From positions 90,142,368-90,206,367 of the forward strand of contig NC_058337.1 in NCBI RefSeq assembly GCF_905475395.1: a stretch of 64,000 nt of DNA, given 5' to 3'. Under the pieces are notes generated by a model. That model searched no databases. It worked only from the letters and a program-made list of their open reading frames with translations, and was not told the DNA's origin. Both the position numbers and the translations under genes were made by a program. Of the stretch, positions 37,033 through 48,090 are shown one piece after another (the stretch's first letter is position 1; each line of letters starts with the position of its first letter). Source of the stretch: Chrysoperla carnea. Lineage: Eukaryota; Arthropoda; Insecta; Neuroptera; Chrysopidae.

Positions 37033-40000
37033 GTATGTTAATTTTTTATAACATTATTCAATATTCTGGTTTCTTAACTTAAGTTCTTATCTGCGAATTA
37101 TAGGAGAATTTGAAACAAATTTTACTAGACAAAATAACCCTTATTTCAAAAATATACACTAAAAATAAAAAATTATTTTTAAATAAATACATAAATACTT
37201 TTATCAATGATTTCATTATGAAAAATTAAGGTTTTTTAATAATAGCTCAAGAATTTGGAGCTCTGACTCCGGACTTAAGCTTATAAATGATAGCTAGCGA
37301 AAAACTGACATCCCAGCTGAAAACAATGACTCAAAATTAGTGGGTTTCAAAAAAAATTCCAATAATATCGGATCAAAATTGCAGGTGTTATCAAAAAAAT
37401 CGATTTTTTTAACTTTATGACGTCATCAGAATCCAAAAAATTTAATTTTGCTCTATCACATTCAAATTTTATCCAATTTTGATAAAGCAAGTATGTAATC
37501 GTACTAAAATTGGGTCATACTTTACAAATTTGTGATCAAAATTAACCTTGCTCTAATAGGTTTCAAGAACGTGGAGTCCAGATCCCGGAATTAAGCACAT
37601 AAATGATCAAAAAAATCGAATGTCTTAAGTTTATGACTATGTAAATTAATGAGCGCCTTCGAGCGGTGGCGGGTGATTCCTTAGCCACTCCTAAATATTC
37701 CCCATAGAAAAATCGCAAACAATCTACATTCATTTAATCAGAGTACAAATATGACCAGTTAGGTGACTGAGGACCACCTTCCATTGGTGAATAAGTCGAT
37801 CGGTCTACCATAAGTTATTATAATATTTCTTAATATTCAACCGTTTATTAAATATGACTGACTATTAAGTATGTTTAAGAAATATTGGCTTATTGGGGAC
37901 GATCTCCTCTTCAGATATCACAACTCAATCAACTTAGTAACTAATATTCTGAAAATTGCGGTTTAACATATTGATGACGCCATGCACAGTTAAACTATAT
38001 TTTTCTTTAATATTAAAATCAAAAAAAAAAGATGATAAATTGGCCTACTTTCTGAAATTTGTCCATCCCCAATTTTTTCAATCGGTCACTATTCAACGAA
38101 ATAATTTATTGAGGTTAAACACACATAAAATAATTTTACACTAATTTTATGTATTCTCGATTATAAAAAAATATTGATTTAAAAATAGAAAAAGAAATTA
38201 ATGAGCACGTGAGAATAGTGGTTTATGTTGAAATTAGAGCTTTGAATAAAGGGGCAAGTCACCTGTCTGTATAAAGTATGATATAAAAGTATATTTATGG
38301 CTACCTACTATAGCTTTGTTTTACAAGAATATTGACCACATAATATTCGTAACTATACATACCTACGCCTACGTCTTTAACTTAATATCGGAAATGTAGA
38401 TATAAAATATTTATTAGGCTAAGCACACGCATATTTAATTTAAGTTCAAGCAATTCATATAAAAGGAATTTTATTTTGATATTCAATATAACATGTCAAA
38501 AATATTGACTCTTTAATTAATTTTCTTTATACTCTACGGTGATTGAAAACAGTTTAAAATTACACTGAAATTAAATATTTATAAAAAGCTGTGAACTACC
38601 TGCTTTGCAGTTATGGGGGTTACAGTTTTGAAATATGCACGTCATGTTCTTTTATTTGATATCCCACTTGGGTATATTTGAAAATATTCGATTATTAATC
38701 CCCACTTTCTAGCTCCACCTTTCCACCCCCCCCCAAAGGTTAAAAATAGATAAAAACAATCCTTGTAGCTGGTGGTATATCTTGTCAATATTTGAGCTTA
38801 ATGGATACACAATTTTTTAAGTTTTTGAAGCGCATCACTTTCTATCCCTATTTCAACCCATTAATCTGCTATATTACGCATGTATTATACATAAAAACCT
38901 TCCTCTTGAATCACTCTATTTATTAGGAAAAACCCCATCAAAATCCGTTGTGTATTTTAAATATCTAAGCCTACATAGATACAGGCAGCGGGAAGCGACT
39001 TTGTTTTATATGTATTGATAAAAAATTTATATTATTGAAATGACTAAAGCTATCAAAACGCAGCTTTTTTAATCTTTTTTTTTTTTTTGGACTGGTTCCT
39101 TGATCAATTTAAAACTGATTTGAATGTTCGTAAAACATCTTTGTGACGTAATAATGTTTATTGAATAGTATACACCATAACATCATGACGGTACACGATC
39201 TTTTACGAACAATTTTTTTTGTCGGGCGTTTTCGTTTCTCTTTTGAAAAGTACTTTTAAAAGTGCCTGTAACTTTAAGATTATCATGAAAAAATAAAAAT
39301 GAAAACAGTTTTGTTATAGAACTATATATTTGATCTTTTCATTTTTGTCAAAAAAATAAAAAACAAATTTTTTTTTTCAAAATCTTAATTTGAAAATTTT
39401 TTTTTCTGTTTTAATTTTATTTCTCTTAATAAGAATATCGCTTAATGGATATTGAAATAATCTTTATAATCACCTTAAAATAATTATACAATATTATTTT
39501 TACATGCATGCATGAAGCAGGCATAAAAACTTATTAAATTAAGAACATTTTCTTGTTTATACAGATTAGATATTTTCTTGCCTAGTTCAAGTAATAATTA
39601 TGCCAACTCTAGATTTCAACCTATCAAGGGCATTTATTTATCATTCTACACATTTACTTATTAAATCAGTAGGTACATGCACAAATAAATACTTTACAGA
39701 GCGGTCGACTAAAATGTGTACAAAGGGTGAAATCATGGCATACACCTTAAAATGCTTGCATAAATGTTCGTCATCTTAGGAAAAAATTTTAATCCAAAAT
39801 TTCCAACTTTAATTTCACAAATATTAAATATTAGTAGAACTATTTTGGAGTAGATAAATGGAAAGTACAATATTTTAATAAACAAGTTTTGCATTTTCGC
39901 TATTTAACGTTTTTGTACAGAAAATTTGGGATTTTCTATACAAAAACCGCTTATTACTTATGGAATTCTACCATACGGTAATCGCGTGTCATCTTCTATA

Positions 40001-43000
40001 GCCCATCGCTCGGCACACGTAATTAGCTATAAAACTGCCCATTGAACTCTATGAGATAACATCTGTACGATTGTAGGTAACAAAAACCTCTAGCCCTATA
40101 ATATTTCAATCCCACGGAGGAAGAGGATTTGGGCTATGAGGTTGTTATGCTCCCAGGCATCGCATTTATCAAAATCTTCTCTACTTTTATGTTTAATAAT
40201 CAGTTGTTCAATGCCAGTAAAAATTATAAGTATACGTTTCCTCATAATATTTTGAAAATGACATCCCAATTCTAAAATTACCTTTTTATCTATCTAATGC
40301 TTAGATTTCACTTTTTGACATCTCAAACAACAAGTTAAAACCTGATTTAGTTAGGCACCTATGTATCCCAAACGGACTTTACACAAATTAAATTTTTTGA
40401 CCATAACTTGAAAAATTGACCATTTGTAAATTGAGTGAGTCCTCGACAACAACTTCACCACTTTGCAGACGGGCACCTCACATTTCTCAAACGCCCATGT
40501 AATCAAATGGTTATAACTTCATGGTCCTTAAGCAACAAGTTCATGGGAAATAGTGAATCATGGGAAACGTCTCATTTTTATTATAATATCTTCCTAGCTA
40601 ATCAATTTTTAATCATTAATAATAATACGTTCATACGTATCAGAAATTATTCGGGTGCTTATCGCACGCTACCCACCGTTTTTTGTGTGAATTCACCACT
40701 ATGCTATATTTTGTACGTTTCCTCGAAATCATGAAATTTATTCATTTTATATAAAAAAAAAAAAGTTTCAAACAAAACTTTGGTCTTTGAAAGTTTTTTC
40801 TATCTATAACGTTTTAATAGATATCTTTCTTTCTGTTAATTTTGAATTATTTTGTAAGATTTGAATTTGTCCATAATCAGAAATCGCATTAAATTCAGTC
40901 ATAAATAAACTCTGTTATAAAGGTGTTAAAAAGAAGAAAAAAAAACTCCACGAATTGTATTGCTTATGGGCTCCCAAATTAATAGTTCGCTCTTGAACCT
41001 CGCATTCATAATGTATGTTGAGAAAGATGCTAATTGAAATGTTATGAAACTACAGCTAACTTATTGTTAGGAACTATGCTGATATTCTCAAATTCATGAA
41101 GCGAAGTTGACAAAATACTTAAAATCACCTTTATTGCAATAGAACCAACTCTGTGTTTTGGGTCCAAAATGTCGCGCGTGTATTACTTATACGAAAAACT
41201 TTTAATTAGTAATTTTTTCGCTAAGTAGTAAGTTTAACAGAGATTTCTAGATTTTTAATATGGCAGGTGCGTTTAATTTGTGAACACACTGTATTTCATA
41301 TATTGATGTTCTTTTATTTCATTGTTAATAATGTTTTAAATTTTAATACAGAAGCCGTAGAAAAAACCATGCATAAGTGCACATAAACTCCAAGAAAAAC
41401 GAAGCGATGACATTGCACGATAAGATCCAATTTATTTTGTCCTAAAAAGATTTTAGTTCACTAGAGCTTTTAAAAAATTTCCATTTTTTTTTTTTTTATA
41501 CTAAATTTCTTTATTCTTATAAAGCAATTAAACTTTATTTTGTTTCAAAGCAGTATAAGTATAATTGTGAAATTATAAATGCCGTTTAGCAAATTATCGG
41601 GTTATGAAAATTTAATTAATTTCTACTTTAAAGCGAGCAAGAATAATAATGGATTCTTATTATTATTGAAAATATATTCATACTTTCAGTAGCGTAGAGC
41701 TGCGTTAGCTAGAAAATAACACATTTTTCATAAAATCGAATATTGCATTTTCAATTTTTCAAAAATTTTTATTTTTTAAAAATCACTTTTAAATCACAGT
41801 TTGCTTAAAACTGATCAAAAAATACCAAATCTTTTTTTATTTTGAAAAAAATCAAAATTTTGTACTTTCCGATCCCCCTACCCACCCCTTGTTTATCGGT
41901 CGATTTTTACCTTCTTTGTTTATCTTCCTCGGCTTAACTCAGATTCACGCCATAAATTCGGAGATGAAAAAACGGATGTTAAGATGGAAAAAACGCTTCC
42001 ATCAAATACGTTCATGAATAAATGCTACTATATAATGAATGAATTGACCGATAAATAAATACATGCGTATGGTTATAGTAATTATAAGTAAACTATTAGT
42101 ACTGCAGCTCTCTCTTATTTTCAGCCCTTCACTATTAAAATTTTTTACCTTTTCAGCTTTATGCTAATTAAAAGTATTTTCAAAAATCTCGTATAATTTC
42201 GTAATATCTGGATGACCGAGCTTCGCTCGGTTATTCGCCAATAGATGTCAGCAAGAGTCATATTTTTCACTTTAGACTACTCAAACGCCTCCTTTTTGTT
42301 ATGTTATAATTTGCATTGTATATCATTAACTACGTTATACACCAATAGATGTCTGATGAATTTTTCATGAAAAGACGGATAAAACGTCATTTCTGATAAA
42401 TGAAACCTTGTTAGATCGACTTATCGCCCCAAAAAACCCCTACATACACATTTTCATGAAAATCGTTGGAGCCATTTCCAAGATCATTGATATATATATA
42501 TATATATATACAAGAATTGCTCGTTTAAATATATAAGATAAGTTTATCGAAAAAAGTGATTAGCAAAATTAAAGAAAATGTGAATTAAAAATATCTCTAC
42601 TAAAGAATCTAAGTCAAATTAAATGTGTTCATTTGATTATCCAGAAATTTGGTTTGAAATAAAAAATTATACGGTCAAACTTGGACTTATAAATTATGTT
42701 CACACTTTGCCTGCTATTCACACCTTAACAGCGTCTAATACGACCTCATCGTTTTTTGGAACCAGCAAAGAAAGTTTCCTTTGTTGCTAATTCAATTTCC
42801 AACTTTAAGGACAGCTTGGGTTAAATTTATCTGCTAACGTCAGATGCATTACCACCTTGGGTAAAGCATTGAAACAATGCAACTGTCAGACTTTTGTTTG
42901 GTATGGGTAATGCACATATTCCACATAGTAATATTCCAGAACACTATCATGCATGGATAGAATTTATGAGAAAATCTAATGATACCGATCAATGTAGATT

Positions 43001-46000
43001 GACAGATAATCTTAGAAATTGTTCAGCATTTTATTTGCGTTTGCAATGTTTGATTAATATCTGCTAGCTAATACAGTCGTGACTGGAATTCAATTCGATT
43101 TAGAGTAAAATCTGTAAATGTTCTGCCAAGTTATCAAGTGTCGAAAATTTAGAGGCGACTGTAAAGTAATATCGTGAATGTTATTTAATATTGAAATTAT
43201 AGTGGATTTTCATCAAAATAGATCAACTTTATTCAAACTTTTAAATATAGTTTAGTTTTTCCATTATTAACTAGGTTTTTAAGAAAACATTCAGAAAAAA
43301 ATATTCGACAAACATTTAGAGCAAACCAGTCTCAGAAACATATTGGTTCTTAACCCTTTTAAGCCTTCATTTTAATAACAGCTATGAAAATTTTCAACCC
43401 AATATCGCATTTCTTTGTACCATTTTAAAATGTAGTTATGTATATTAATTTTCCTTATTATACTGTAATACCAATTTACCGTTTTCATATCTACCAAACA
43501 AATAGCTTAAGCGAGCAAATGGTAGGTAGAGACCCTTTTAATTCAAAGTTTGCGATAAATATCATAGTTTTCGAGATTTTTGTTATACAGTTTTGTACCT
43601 ATTGTCAAATCATCATTTTTATAACTTCGGCTTAAATAACTTTGATCTGTGCTGAACTATAGGTATTCTATGTCTTCTTACACTATGTACTTTCGATTAA
43701 CATCAAGCTCGAAGAGTTACACAAAATTTACCGTAATTTCCAAAAGACTCTTTATGAGATTCCTTTTACAAGGGAAAGTTGCAGTGCCTACAATATCAAC
43801 TTTTTTTTTAAACTTAACAAATTATAAACGTTGCACTACCGGCTACTATCTATTCGTTGTGTGCGTAGTCATGGTAGGGATAATAAAATCGATGCCAGCG
43901 CTTTAAGTGAAAAATTTTGGAGATAAAGTGGGCTGTTATGACTAATTTGCAATTATTTACATGTTAATGATATAGAAACTGTCAAATTAAAATGATTGAA
44001 AAACACTAATTAATTAAACTTAATGCATTAAAAATTGTGAAAATAAGAAATCAAATTGTACAAATATTATTTTTCAAATGTTAATTATCGTAATTATTTA
44101 TTTAAATTTGTGAAACAAGAATATTAAATTTTAAATGTAAGTTTTCAATGCAATCCACACAATTATATATGCATCCATTAATTCTATAATTAAAGTAGTG
44201 TATCGTTGTCATGGAAACGAAATTCACGCTCGGAGCGAATATAATATCGTTATTATTATGGTATTTGTAATATTAATATATAATTTATTTATTATTGATT
44301 TGTAATTTTCGTATTAATTATTTAAAATATAATCACGTGACCTACTATTATTGACAAACATATTGAATTTATTACTTTTTTTTGTTCCTTGGCATCGGTA
44401 ATTAATACTTAAAACAATTGAAGTTATAATAATAGTTTTAGGAAAAATTATAATATAGGTATATATTTTAAAGACAACAATTGATCAACGTTTGTTATAA
44501 TGCCACTGTTTTAATGACATTGCTAGGTTTTTTTAACTTCATGACTTTATATGTTTTGCAATATTTACAAAAGAGAATTCGAATTGTTCTTTTCACAAGC
44601 AGTATGTTAGGAATGCTTCTTTATAAATATAAGCTCCGAAACTATATTTTATCGTTCTACGAAATATTTAAAACCATGGTTATAAAGCTATATACTTAAA
44701 GGCCAAACAGGCAGAAAAAGTCGAGGGCAAAACCATTAAAGATAGAAATTTTACCGTTAAAATATTCCCGGTCTTCAACGTACATTGCCCTCTTTTTCCG
44801 ACGATTTTACTATACTATATTATCTTCACATTTTATATGCTCTCTTGTCTAAGCAATATACTTTACAGACGGAAACCGATACAGAAAAAAAATTTTCTCC
44901 CACAATCTAATAAAACTAAGTCCCACAATCTAATAAACCAAGTCCTATAATGTCCAAATTTAAGAGCTACTAGAGGGAAAGGGCAAATATGTTTTAGACG
45001 ATTGTGTATAATAGTTTATGGCAATTTTTTAAAGTCTACTCTTGTCACCCTATATCAATGAAATTGATATTGTATAAGTTATATTTAAATTTTTATTCCA
45101 GATATACTTATTGGCTGCCGCACCTAGTGATTTAGTAACTGCTGTATTCAGAGTCCATATGAATTTCTTAAATGGTCCTTTATTGGCATTTTTGTTTCCA
45201 GAAACGGACACCAGAATTGTATGTATTATTTCTTCAATTATATAATTTATATAATCGTCTTAAAACTTTACCATTTACAGTTACCGTTGGAGGCTGCCAT
45301 ATATTGGATTCAACATGGAATGATGATTGTTGTGCCTTATTATTTATTACGATTAGGGGGTAATTATCAATTTTTAACTTATCTAGATGTCTGTTGCGTT
45401 TTTTTTTTTTTTTTTTGAGACGGTACTGGTTTTGAAAAATGAAAAATAAAAAAAAATACATATAAGATCTTAAAGTAACATATACTACCTTTTACAGATA
45501 TTTGCAGAGTTTTAATCCTGCTACATTTTGCAAACCAAACAGACTGTTTTTATTTTTAACAAACTCCTTTGCCTTATTTTTTAAATAAACCTTCATTAAG
45601 ATTAGTTCGAAATTTGAATCGAACTAAACTTTTCATTGGATTTTTCGTACTCCTTAATATTGCTCAAATACCATAATTATTAAAAATGACCATTGTATTT
45701 ATACTACGATTATATAATAAGAGAATGGGAGATAAATCTCAATTGTAAATATCATCGGATCATTTTCGCCACTTTTAAATGCAAAATGTTTAATCAAAAA
45801 TACTATTTTTGTTATTTCAAATTTTTTGAAATTCCAGCAGAATAAATTATAAGAAATCTGGACCAAATTTCTTCAGTGTCTGTCATTGACTCCTGCTCCT
45901 TAAATTTTATATTCATCCCATACATGTCAAACGTTGAGCTAAATTTAAATTTCCTTCTTATACAGACTGTTTCGGAATTGCACCCTGTATAATACATAAA

Positions 46001-46628
46001 TATGTAGAACTATCCTCTGAGTAATTCTGCGAAATTGTCATAATATAAAGTATTTGCTCAGCATTGCTGATTAAAATTTACTATCCAAATTTCCACGTCT
46101 GAAAGATCCACTAAAAATATGTTAGTGGATATTAGTCCAATTTGTTTGAAGCCCTAAAAGTATATTCAAAATTAAAGATTTGTAATTTACTTACAGGTGT
46201 GTATCATATGGAAAAATTATCAGATCTTTCATGGAATATTTTTGGTTTTGGTATGAATGCCCTGTACCATATTTGTGTTTTACAAGCAATAGCAATTGTA
46301 AGAATATTTACTTGAACAGGTACATAATTCCCTAAATAATTTTATGATTTATTTTCAGCCTACTCAAGTAAATCTTAATCATATGTTATGTCCGGCCATT
46401 TTGGATCCATTTAGTGGGCCACATTATAGAAAAATGGGTTTTATACATCAAGCCATTTTGTGCCCAGTATTGTGTAAATTATTTTGTGTGGTATCATACA
46501 AATTAAATCAGCCAAGGAAGAAACAATTCAAATTGGATAAAAATCATCAACAACAACAAAACAGAATATCAACATTTCCTATCAATTCAACGGAAGAAAG
46601 TTTAAATGGTCATTCTCACGTAGAGTAG
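36580..46628 (+). CDS. TMEM164: TMEM164 orthologue, five coding exons, 339 aa
   Basis: Joining 36580-37032, 45102-45218, 45281-45359, 46197-46297 and 46359-46628 gives 1020 bp in one frame, with GT-AG at all four introns. The protein follows vertebrate TMEM164 throughout: an N-terminal W-x-Y-x-G-V segment, D-C-A-x-F (about 21-25), a first membrane segment (about 35-52), a TVIYLLNPCHV block (136-146), IQHGMM-VVP-YLL (about 200-213), VLQ, and MLCPAI-DPF-GP in exon 5. Human TMEM164 is reported to be an acyltransferase making arachidonoyl ether phospholipids, with a conserved catalytic Cys in NPCHV; here that is Cys144. An insertion rich in Asn and Gly (about 55-110, with a run of five Gly) makes it longer than the 297-residue human protein. 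The first intron is 8 kb. Confidence 0.93.
37243..37630 (+). repeat. Partial tandem dimer of a dispersed repeat in TMEM164 intron 1
   Basis: The phrase gctctgactccggacttaag with ataaatga at about 37259-37290 recurs, diverged, as gtccagatcccggaattaag with ataaatga at about 37574-37604. That gives a period of about 314 bp. Between them lies tttatgacgtcatcagaatc (about 37412), a phrase seen in arthropod interspersed repeats. Only one full unit and the start of a second are present. Confidence 0.5.
38600..39015 (+). repeat. 3' part of a dispersed repeat in TMEM164 intron 1
   Basis: Phrases near 38905-39015 (aaccttcctcttgaatcact, ctatttattaggaaaaac, catcaaaatccgttg, gcgggaagcgactttgttt) match the usual 3' region of an abundant arthropod interspersed repeat. 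It is probably related to the copy at 47206. The 5' boundary is approximate. Confidence 0.55.
42206..42541 (+). repeat. Dispersed repeat (GAGCTTCGCTCGGT type) with TA tract
   Basis: It begins near gatgaccgagcttcgctcgg, has aaaatcgttggagccattt near 42460, a (TA)n tract at 42490-42511, and ends caagaattgctcgtttaaa then tataagata. These are the characteristic phrases of a widespread insect interspersed repeat. No coding capacity. Confidence 0.65.
42729..43067 (+). pseudogene. Coding relic of an unidentified protein, two in-frame stops
   Basis: One frame reads through 112 codons with only a TAA (about 42822) and a TGA (about 42861) before the stop at 43065. The peptide looks protein-like: FLEPAKKVSFVANSISNF, then TSDALPPWVKH, then NNATVRLLFGMGNAHIPHSN, IPEHYHAWIEFMRK, and RLTDNLRNCSAFYLRL. 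The codon mix and residue diversity differ from the surrounding low-complexity noise. I do not recognise the family. It sits inside TMEM164 intron 1 in the same orientation, without flanking splice signals that I could defend. A processed pseudogene, an exon of a nested gene now dead, or a transposon or viral remnant are all possible. Confidence 0.5.
45102..45218 (+). CDS. TMEM164: TMEM164 exon 2
   Basis: Thirty-nine codons (phase 0 at both ends) beginning I-Y-L-L-A-A-A-P and ending F-P-E-T-D-T-R-I before GTATGT. It matches the human segment IFLLACPP ... FPVVNTRL. Confidence 0.92.
45281..45359 (+). CDS. TMEM164: TMEM164 exon 3
   Basis: Follows the acceptor ccatttacag and encodes LPLEAAIYWIQHGMMIVVPY, then YLLRLG plus one base of a Gly codon. 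The human counterpart has YIQHVMLYVVPIYLL. The donor GTAATT begins at 45360. The 62-bp intron before it is very short. Confidence 0.92.
46197..46297 (+). CDS. TMEM164: TMEM164 exon 4
   Basis: Completes the split Gly codon, then encodes V-Y-H-M-E-K and the membrane segment ending Y-H-I-C-V-L-Q-A-I-A-I before GTAAGA. The human protein has YHFSVLQ at this place. Confidence 0.9.
46359..46628 (+). CDS. TMEM164: TMEM164 exon 5 (C-terminus)
   Basis: After acceptor attttcag this encodes NLNHMLCPAILDPFSGPHYR, matching human [20 protein letters not shown], then a His-rich membrane segment and a Gln/Asn-rich hydrophilic tail. Stop TAG is at 46626-46628. Confidence 0.92.
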   Translation, partial: PTQVNLNHMLCPAILDPFSGPHYRKMGFIHQAILCPVLCKLFCVVSYKLNQPRKKQFKLDKNHQQQQNRISTFPINSTEESLNGHSHVE

Positions 46629-47056
46629 CATTAATTCAAAATAGAATTCATGAAATTTTCTCTCTTTCTCTGCAATTTCATTTTTTGCTATATATATTAT
46701 TATTTTACATATTCTGCAAATACTTACAATACCAAATAAGGCTTTGCCCAATCGTAATAGACATATTTAGAGAGTGTTTGACAGACAATATTAGTATTCA
46801 TGCCAACCACGTCATTAGTCAAAAACACACTTTTTTCTCTCTCAAATATTTACGATTTTTTCAGTTTTTTTGTTATTGTTTTCTAAAATAAATAAAAAAT
46901 GATGGTTGTTATTGACATTTGAACTCGAATGTCTAATATGGTTGGACAATAATTGCAAATGCCTAAGAATTATATTTAAGTGTTTTAAATCCAATTCTTA
47001 TTTATTTTTGAGGAAAGAATGAATGTTCCCAACATTATTGTAATTTTAGGTTTGAA

Positions 47057-47062
47057 AATAAA
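47057..47062 (+). terminator. Candidate polyadenylation signal for TMEM164
   Basis: AATAAA about 430 bp after the stop and before the dispersed repeat at 47206. An earlier AATAAA (about 46887) is an alternative. Confidence 0.35.
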
Positions 47063-47205
47063 CAATAATTAAAATTAATTCAATTAAATCATAAAACTAT
47101 AATCATTTTTACCAATTTTAATACAATCTCCTTCAAGGGCCTTCTACATTTTTTAAATAAAGCTCTCATACTTTTATATACATTTGTTTTTAATTAATTT
47201 AAACT

Positions 47206-48090
47206 AGCTGACCCAGAGAGCTTCGTTTCACCTACAGTTACTTTGATTATAATAGCTATACTATGCTTGGTCCCACTTAGGCCGCCCGTTAACCACAAAC
47301 TTTAGGTCTCTTGGTCGATTAGACGGCCGCCAGTCCCGGAGCTCGATACGTTCTCATGCAGCAACAAATCATTAGTAGCTATTCTATACTTAACCCTGTT
47401 TAGCCCGCCCTCTACACTCAAACTTTACTTCTAGCTCATTCTCTCCAAAATCTGTCATCAAGAAAACACTAAAATCTATTATATAAACAGATGCTAAATG
47501 GGTATATACCAAATACCAAACTGAGATGTTTGCCATAACTATAATTTGACCAAACACAACTCAATCCTATATAACTACCTAAAACTACTCAATCCAATAA
47601 GATTTGAAACTTTGGGTTTTTTTTAATTAACACAGATTATCTTTGATGACAATACAAATACTGACAAAAAAGTAAGACGACTTTATACCAAAATCATATT
47701 TCGCCAGGCATTTTGTATTATTATACCCTAGCAGTTACCCACCATTGCCATAACTTAAGTTGTCCTCAATTATCCCCCTTTTGTTCACAATTTCATGGGT
47801 TTTCATTTTTTAATGTGTTTAATAAACCCTAATTTTTTTAAATAAAATTTACCCCATGTTGCTCCTGTTAATGATTTCTATAGGTAAGAGAATTTCTAAA
47901 ATCGGTTGAGTACAAACTTTCACCCCTTTTTTCACCTCCCTAGGAGTTTAATTTCAAAAAATCCTTTCTTAGTGCTCATCTACAGTGCCAAAGAAAAACA
48001 CATGCAAATTTTCACGATTCCAGCTCAGGAGTTTGGACCGTGCGCTGGTATATAGATCAGTCAGTCAGAGAAGCAGATTTGATATCCATT
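47206..48090 (+). repeat. Full-length-looking dispersed repeat (CTAGCTGACCC...GATCAGTCAGTCAG)
   Basis: It starts actagctgacccagagagct tcg and ends in the order aaatcctttcttagtgctca, tttggaccgtgcgctgg, atagatcagtcagtcag. Both ends are landmarks of a very common arthropod interspersed element that usually carries this 5' phrase and this 3' phrase about 0.7-0.9 kb apart. No protein is encoded. The open frame at 47985-48236 falls in its 3' end and is not a gene. Confidence 0.7.

Larger units (their letters stand above)
37033..45101 (+). other. TMEM164 intron 1 (8.07 kb)
   Basis: Bounded by GTATGT at 37033 and a pyrimidine-rich acceptor ending AG at 45101. It contains repeats at 37.2, 38.6 and 42.2 kb, and an unidentified coding relic at 42729-43067. 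The remaining sequence is AT-rich with no gene seen. The short open frames at 40435-40734, 43438-43635 and 43649-43906 have no family signature. Confidence 0.8.
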
